From contig JAKAWO010000099.1 of the NCBI GenBank assembly GCA_021827255.1, positions 1-9,391 on the forward strand: a DNA stretch of 9,391 nt, written 5' to 3'. This stretch comes from Acidobacteriota bacterium. GTDB taxonomy: Bacteria > Acidobacteriota > Terriglobia > UBA7540. The notes under the pieces were generated by a model. That model had not been told where the DNA came from. It did no database searches and saw nothing but the letters and a program-made list of their open reading frames with translations. The position numbers and the translations under genes were made by a program. How positions within the stretch are numbered: position 1 is the first letter of the stretch; every line of letters begins with the position of its first letter. Shown here one piece after another: positions 6,015 to 9,391 of this stretch.

Positions 6015-6113
6015 CAAAAATGCTCACCCGGCAGGATGGGCAACACGGCCGATCCCGCGGGTGAGCATTGAGAGGAGATTTAGAATGGCGAACGCGCTCC
6101 GCCATCTAAACTC
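6015..6113 (-). ncRNA. Candidate ~99-nt small RNA or tRNA leader with terminator-like hairpin
   Basis: The start predicted from the promoter at 6120-6149 (about 6113) coincides with the base of a hairpin, 6075-6113: GAG/CTC, TTTAGA/TCTAAA and TGGCG/CGCCA with two single-base bulges. A pyrimidine-rich linker (CUCUCA in the RNA) follows. Then comes a long hairpin at 6020-6068: 11 perfect pairs ATGCTCACCCG/CGGGTGAGCAT, then 5 and 3 more pairs inside across small internal loops, closing a hexaloop. On the - strand this hairpin is followed at once by a U5 run, as in an intrinsic terminator. The tRNA begins 6 nt further on. It could be an independent small RNA, an attenuating leader of the tRNA, or the terminator of the operon ending at 6290. 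Confidence 0.4.
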
Positions 6114-6119
6114 GGTTGG

Positions 6120-6149
6120 AGTGTAATGAAATCGCATAAGCCTTGTCAA
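6120..6149 (-). promoter_or_regulatory. Sigma70-type promoter for the leader and tRNA-Thr
   Basis: On the - strand, TTGACA (6144-6149, a perfect -35) is followed after 18 bp by TACACT (6120-6125, 4 of 6 matches to TATAAT). It sits at the edge of an AT-rich stretch (about 6121-6240) that stands out from the GC-rich window and is typical of strong stable-RNA promoters. The predicted start is near 6113. Confidence 0.7.
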
Positions 6150-6289
6150 GATAAATCTCTTAGAAAATAAATTGTATAAACTATTTACTATCAACCACTT
6201 ACAGTACGGTCGGGTTGCCTTCGATGATATAAAAATCAGGCATCTTTGGCCAAGTTAGGCCGCGATTTAGGTTCGGTCTCCGGCTCGAT

Positions 6290-7372
6290 TTATCGCAGAT
6301 TGAGCTGGATAAACCAAGCGTCGCCTTGCTGCGCCCATTCTGAACGAGGAAACCACCTGGGAAGCAAGCGTCGGAGGATCACCATGAGAACTCCGGTGGC
6401 GACGGCCATGCCCGCCAGGATCAAAACGAGGGCCACATTGCTCATGATGAGGTCAACGACCTGAAGATCAATGGGCCTGCCGCGGGGGAGTTTCTGATCC
6501 CAGGTCACCCACTGCTTGACTTGCATTTGGTTCATCAGGGATTCCGCCAGGGCTGGCCTTCCCGGAGAAGATTGCACCAGAAAGACAAATGCCCCGGTTC
6601 GCTTGCCGCGCCAAGTTGGCGCGTGGTTGACGCCGAGTTTGTTCTCCAGAGTCTTGAAGTGAAGGCGCGCAAGCTGGGGAGTGGGATAGCTGATGATGAG
6701 GAAGGTAAGCTGGACCCCGTGCCGCACGTACTCGGCGCTTTCGACTTCGGCGCCGGCGTTAAAGCCGAGCCATTGAGTTTGAAGGGAGGGAAGAGCGCGC
6801 TGGGCCGCTTGGGGCCCGAGCAGATATTTCTGCGAGCCGGCAAGCAATCCCTCGCTCGGCAGGGAGGGCGGCAGCCACGCTGATGTTTCCGCAGCCGACT
6901 TGGAACCGCCCAACTGCACGAGCAGGGAACGGATGTCGGTCTCACTGGCCTTGGACCCCGCAGGAACGAGCAGGCGGACAAAATTCACGCCGCGGGTCAT
7001 CAACGCGGCGCGTGAGTTTCCTGCCGCAAGGTCAATTTTCCGCTCCGGGCGCATCGAGGCCGTCTGGTAAAATGTGAATAAGCCGTAAGCGGCAGATGGG
7101 TCGGCGGCCTTTTCAATCAGCGCATCAATCGTGATTCCATTGTGCTCGTAGGCATCCAGCTCGGCCTTTTCGACGCCATACTCGCGGTCCACGGCGGGAA
7201 TGCTGTCCCAGCGCTCAGCCTGCTGGAGGCTCAAGGGCCGCGCGCTAACGAGTTGCCACGCGCGGAGGGGCTCAAGCCGGATGAAGGTTGGCTGCTGAGC
7301 GGCGCCGAGCATCCCGGGAGCGATGCCCAGCCAAAGCCAGGAAGTTGCGCGGATGGCGAAGCCCCGTCCCAT
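6290..7372 (-). CDS. Exported, membrane-anchored protein of unknown function (DUF6599-like)
   Basis: A 360-residue protein. The N-terminus (RATSWLWLGIAPGMLGAA, residues 8-25) looks like a Sec signal peptide with likely cleavage around residues 24-25. The C-terminus has one clear membrane segment (about 311-333, SNVALVLILAGMAVATGVLMVIL) followed by an Arg-rich stop and a short tail, so the central 280 residues should lie in the periplasm with the tail in the cytoplasm. The middle has no catalytic motif that I recognise. The layout and the repeated pattern of a hydrophobic strand followed by a helix resemble acidobacterial proteins grouped as DUF6599, but this is a resemblance from memory. It starts 12 nt after the stop of the amidase gene, so the two are almost certainly co-transcribed, pointing to an envelope role. 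No strong Shine-Dalgarno precedes the ATG, which suggests coupling to the upstream gene. Confidence 0.7.
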   Translation of the reverse strand: MGRGFAIRATSWLWLGIAPGMLGAAQQPTFIRLEPLRAWQLVSARPLSLQQAERWDSIPAVDREYGVEKAELDAYEHNGITIDALIEKAADPSAAYGLFTFYQTASMRPERKIDLAAGNSRAALMTRGVNFVRLLVPAGSKASETDIRSLLVQLGGSKSAAETSAWLPPSLPSEGLLAGSQKYLLGPQAAQRALPSLQTQWLGFNAGAEVESAEYVRHGVQLTFLIISYPTPQLARLHFKTLENKLGVNHAPTWRGKRTGAFVFLVQSSPGRPALAESLMNQMQVKQWVTWDQKLPRGRPIDLQVVDLIMSNVALVLILAGMAVATGVLMVILRRLLPRWFPRSEWAQQGDAWFIQLNLR

Positions 7373-7384
7373 GGATTCAGGATA

Positions 7385-9391
7385 TCAGAATTTTCGGCCG
7401 GGTTCTTTCGAATGCTGGGCGCGCGCCGCCGGATGGGGAGGATGGCGGGGGGGGTCGGCTTGACGAGTCTCAGCGGCGATCGTCACGGTGCCGAGCGTCC
7501 GCATGTAGTTCACGACGCCACGATAAAGAGCCTCAGCAATCTGCTGGCGGTAAGCGGGCTCCCGTAACAGTCGCGCATCTTTGCGGTCGGTCAGAAAGGA
7601 GATTTCGGCCAGAATCGAGGGCATGTCCGCGCCAATGAGCACGACGAAAGGAGCCTTTCTGACGCCGCGGTTCGGTTCGGGGTCTCCGATTCTCGCCAGG
7701 TGTCGAAGCATTGCCTTTTGCACGTCCTCGGCGAATTGCTGCGACTCCTCCACTTTTTCGTTGAGGGCGATCTTGCGGATTAAATCGGATAGTTCGTGAA
7801 CTGACTCCTGGGAAGTCGCGTTTTCGCGGGCCGCCACGCGCAAGGCTTCGGGGTCGGTGGTGAAATTCAGGTAGTAGGTTTCGATTCCGCGAGCATCAGG
7901 GTCGCGGCTGGCGTTGGCATGGATCGAGATGAACAGGTCAGCGTCGTCCTGATTGGCGATGGCGGTCCGCTCTTCAAGGGGGATGAAGGTGTCGGTGGTC
8001 CGGGTCATAAAGACTTCGGCCCCGGTCTTTTCCTCGAGCAGACGGCGCAGGCGGAGGGCAACGTCCAGGACGACGTTTTTTTCCTCGATGCCGCCGGGGC
8101 CAATGGCGCCGGTGTCGTGTCCGCCGTGGCCCGGATCAATGACGATGCGGGCCACCTTCAAGCCGAGAGCGCGAACGAGAGTGGGCGTGCCCGCGACCGG
8201 AACGGCGGGGCGCACGAGAACCTCCGGGATGGCGCGCCCGGCCCCTCGAGCCGAAGGCCTGGAGTTCAGAGCGGCCCGTTCAGCGGCTGGCTTGGCTACG
8301 CCCGAAACGGATGAGAAGGGGTGGGCATGCGCGGTCGGAGGTTCGCCGTTTGGACCCTCCGCCACTTTTGACTTCGCGGTTGGACCCGCCCGGGCCTTTG
8401 CGGCCTGCTCCCGCCGCGCCGCCTCTGTGGGCGAGGCTTCAGGCCCGTGAATATCCACGACCAAGCGGAAGGGATTGGGCAAAGGGAAGACGGTGTAATC
8501 TTCAAGCCTGCGAACATCGAGGACGACCCGCGCCACGGTCGGCTTGAACTGCCCCACCCGAATCTGTTGGAGGAAACCCCGTCCGACGGGAAACGCGCGG
8601 TCTCGCAGGGCCGGACTCAATTCCGCGTCATCCAGGTCAAAAACAATGCGGTCGGGGCGCGTAAGGCGGAGGGTGTCAAAGTTGACCCGGTGCTGAACGG
8701 CGATGACCACCCGCGTATAGTTGTCGCCTATCCAGTCGTGAATGGACGTCACCACCGCAAGCCCGTCGGAGGGGGTTCCCGCCCTTGGGTCGGTAAGCGA
8801 GGCTGGTTCTGAGCGGGTTCGGCTTGCGCGCTCGGGATTCATTTGCTCGAGATTATCTCGCGCCGCCCTGGCCTGCGATGCGTCGGGATACTCTCGCAGG
8901 AACTCCACGAAGACGCTGCGCGCCGCCTGGCGCTCGCCAAGATCGTTTCTATAAATTTCGCCGATGGTGAACAAGGCATGACGGGCCATGGGGGTGGCGG
9001 GATATTTTGCGATGAGGAATTGATAGGCTTGAATCGCTCTCTCGAACGCCGCAGGGTCGTGAAATTGCCGTCCCATCTCCGCATTGATCTCGCCTTCCAG
9101 GGCCAGGGAGACGGGCGCCTTGACGTAGGCGGGGTCAGCCAGATAAACCTCGTGGAAGGCGCGAGCTACCACTTCGTAGGCTGCCTTGGTCTTGGCGCTC
9201 GAGGGCCGCGCTTCGAGCGCCCGGCGTAAAGCCAGGGCATGAAAGTAAGCGCCCGAGGCGCGCGCCAGCGGGCTGTAAACGATCCTGCGCCGCGCCGCGC
9301 GTGCCGCTCCGCCTAGGCTTGCCGTCACCATCAGCACCCACACGCCGGTGAGATACCGCCGCTGAGCGCGATCACGGGTTGGGGATCTCGT
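7385..9391 (-). CDS. N-acetylmuramoyl-L-alanine amidase with TPR-like, AMIN and Amidase_3 domains, 5' partial
   Basis: The enzyme hydrolyses the bond between N-acetylmuramate and L-alanine in peptidoglycan and acts in the periplasm. Residues are numbered from the GTG at 9343. A TPR/YbgF-like helical region spans about 30-165. An AMIN domain at about 195-300 (TRVVIAVQ...RIVFDLDDA...PFRLVVDIHG) targets the cell wall or septal partners. A Pro/Ala-rich linker spans 301-390. The Amidase_3 catalytic domain is at 397-618, with zinc ligands H406 (DPGHGG), E421 (EEKNV) and H475 (SIHAN) and catalytic E580 (AEISFLTD) all present. The frame stays open to the window edge; upstream of the GTG it reads basic residues then a hydrophobic run ending AARA, a signal-peptide shape that spans the GTG. 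The true start is therefore beyond 9391. It resembles AmiC-type amidases, but with an extra helical N-terminal region. Stop TGA at 7385-7387. Confidence 0.93.
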   Translation of the reverse strand, partial: TRSPTRDRAQRRYLTGVWVLMVTASLGGAARAARRRIVYSPLARASGAYFHALALRRALEARPSSAKTKAAYEVVARAFHEVYLADPAYVKAPVSLALEGEINAEMGRQFHDPAAFERAIQAYQFLIAKYPATPMARHALFTIGEIYRNDLGERQAARSVFVEFLREYPDASQARAARDNLEQMNPERASRTRSEPASLTDPRAGTPSDGLAVVTSIHDWIGDNYTRVVIAVQHRVNFDTLRLTRPDRIVFDLDDAELSPALRDRAFPVGRGFLQQIRVGQFKPTVARVVLDVRRLEDYTVFPLPNPFRLVVDIHGPEASPTEAARREQAAKARAGPTAKSKVAEGPNGEPPTAHAHPFSSVSGVAKPAAERAALNSRPSARGAGRAIPEVLVRPAVPVAGTPTLVRALGLKVARIVIDPGHGGHDTGAIGPGGIEEKNVVLDVALRLRRLLEEKTGAEVFMTRTTDTFIPLEERTAIANQDDADLFISIHANASRDPDARGIETYYLNFTTDPEALRVAARENATSQESVHELSDLIRKIALNEKVEESQQFAEDVQKAMLRHLARIGDPEPNRGVRKAPFVVLIGADMPSILAEISFLTDRKDARLLREPAYRQQIAEALYRGVVNYMRTLGTVTIAAETRQADPPRHPPHPAARAQHSKEPGRKF

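Noticed and set aside
6200..6290. Possible terminator right after the DUF6599-like gene (weak GGC/GCC stem, then TTTTT on the - strand near 6233-6237)
   Set aside because: The stem is only 3-4 bp; the hairpin at 6020-6068 is a far better terminator candidate for that strand.
7919..8450. + strand frames opposite the amidase gene
   Set aside because: Antisense to the AMIN and Amidase_3 domains with intact catalytic residues; no independent support.

Overview
The window looks like a chromosomal segment of a GC-rich Gram-negative bacterium, most likely an acidobacterium. This is an inference from a large TPR protein, an AMIN/Amidase_3 cell-wall amidase paired with an exported protein that resembles acidobacterial DUF6599-type proteins, a RAYT-type remnant, and -10 boxes placed directly in front of start codons. 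No 16S or other phylogenetic marker is present.

Layout. (1) Positions 1-2091, + strand: the 3' part of a large TPR-repeat protein that enters from the left edge. (2) 2092-2934: an insertion-sequence remnant (C-terminal end of an IS3-type DDE transposase, a structured tail, and a candidate right terminal repeat ending near 2632), then about 300 bp with no gene. (3) 2935-4920, + strand: two methyltransferase-like genes, one FkbM-like and one of the CmcI / cephalosporin hydroxylase family, separated by a 384-bp non-coding stretch. (4) 4985-5625, + strand: a two-gene unit with a 4-nt ATGA overlap, made of a 52-aa very basic protein with an internal 24-residue repeat and a PIN-domain nuclease. It is arranged like a toxin-antitoxin module. 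(5) 5655-5918: two near-identical 30-bp palindromic elements in opposite orientation that bracket a deleted RAYT (REP-associated tyrosine transposase) gene. (6) 5934-6150, - strand: tRNA-Thr(CGT) with encoded CCA, preceded by a strong sigma70-type promoter. A roughly 99-nt leader or small RNA lies between them, with two hairpins and a U5 tail just before the tRNA. (7) 6290-9391, - strand: a probable two-gene operon. The first gene is a periplasmic N-acetylmuramoyl-L-alanine amidase whose start lies beyond the right edge; the second is an exported, C-terminally membrane-anchored protein.

The two ends (TPR protein; cell-wall amidase operon) look like ordinary chromosome. The middle, 2092-5930, is an accessory patch of mobile-element debris, surface or secondary-metabolite methyltransferases and a TA-like pair, lying on the 3' side of the tRNA gene. 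The most unusual items are the basic 52-aa protein paired with the PIN nuclease, the REP-bracketed RAYT deletion derivative, and the terminator-like hairpin between the tRNA promoter and the tRNA. None has been tested against databases here.
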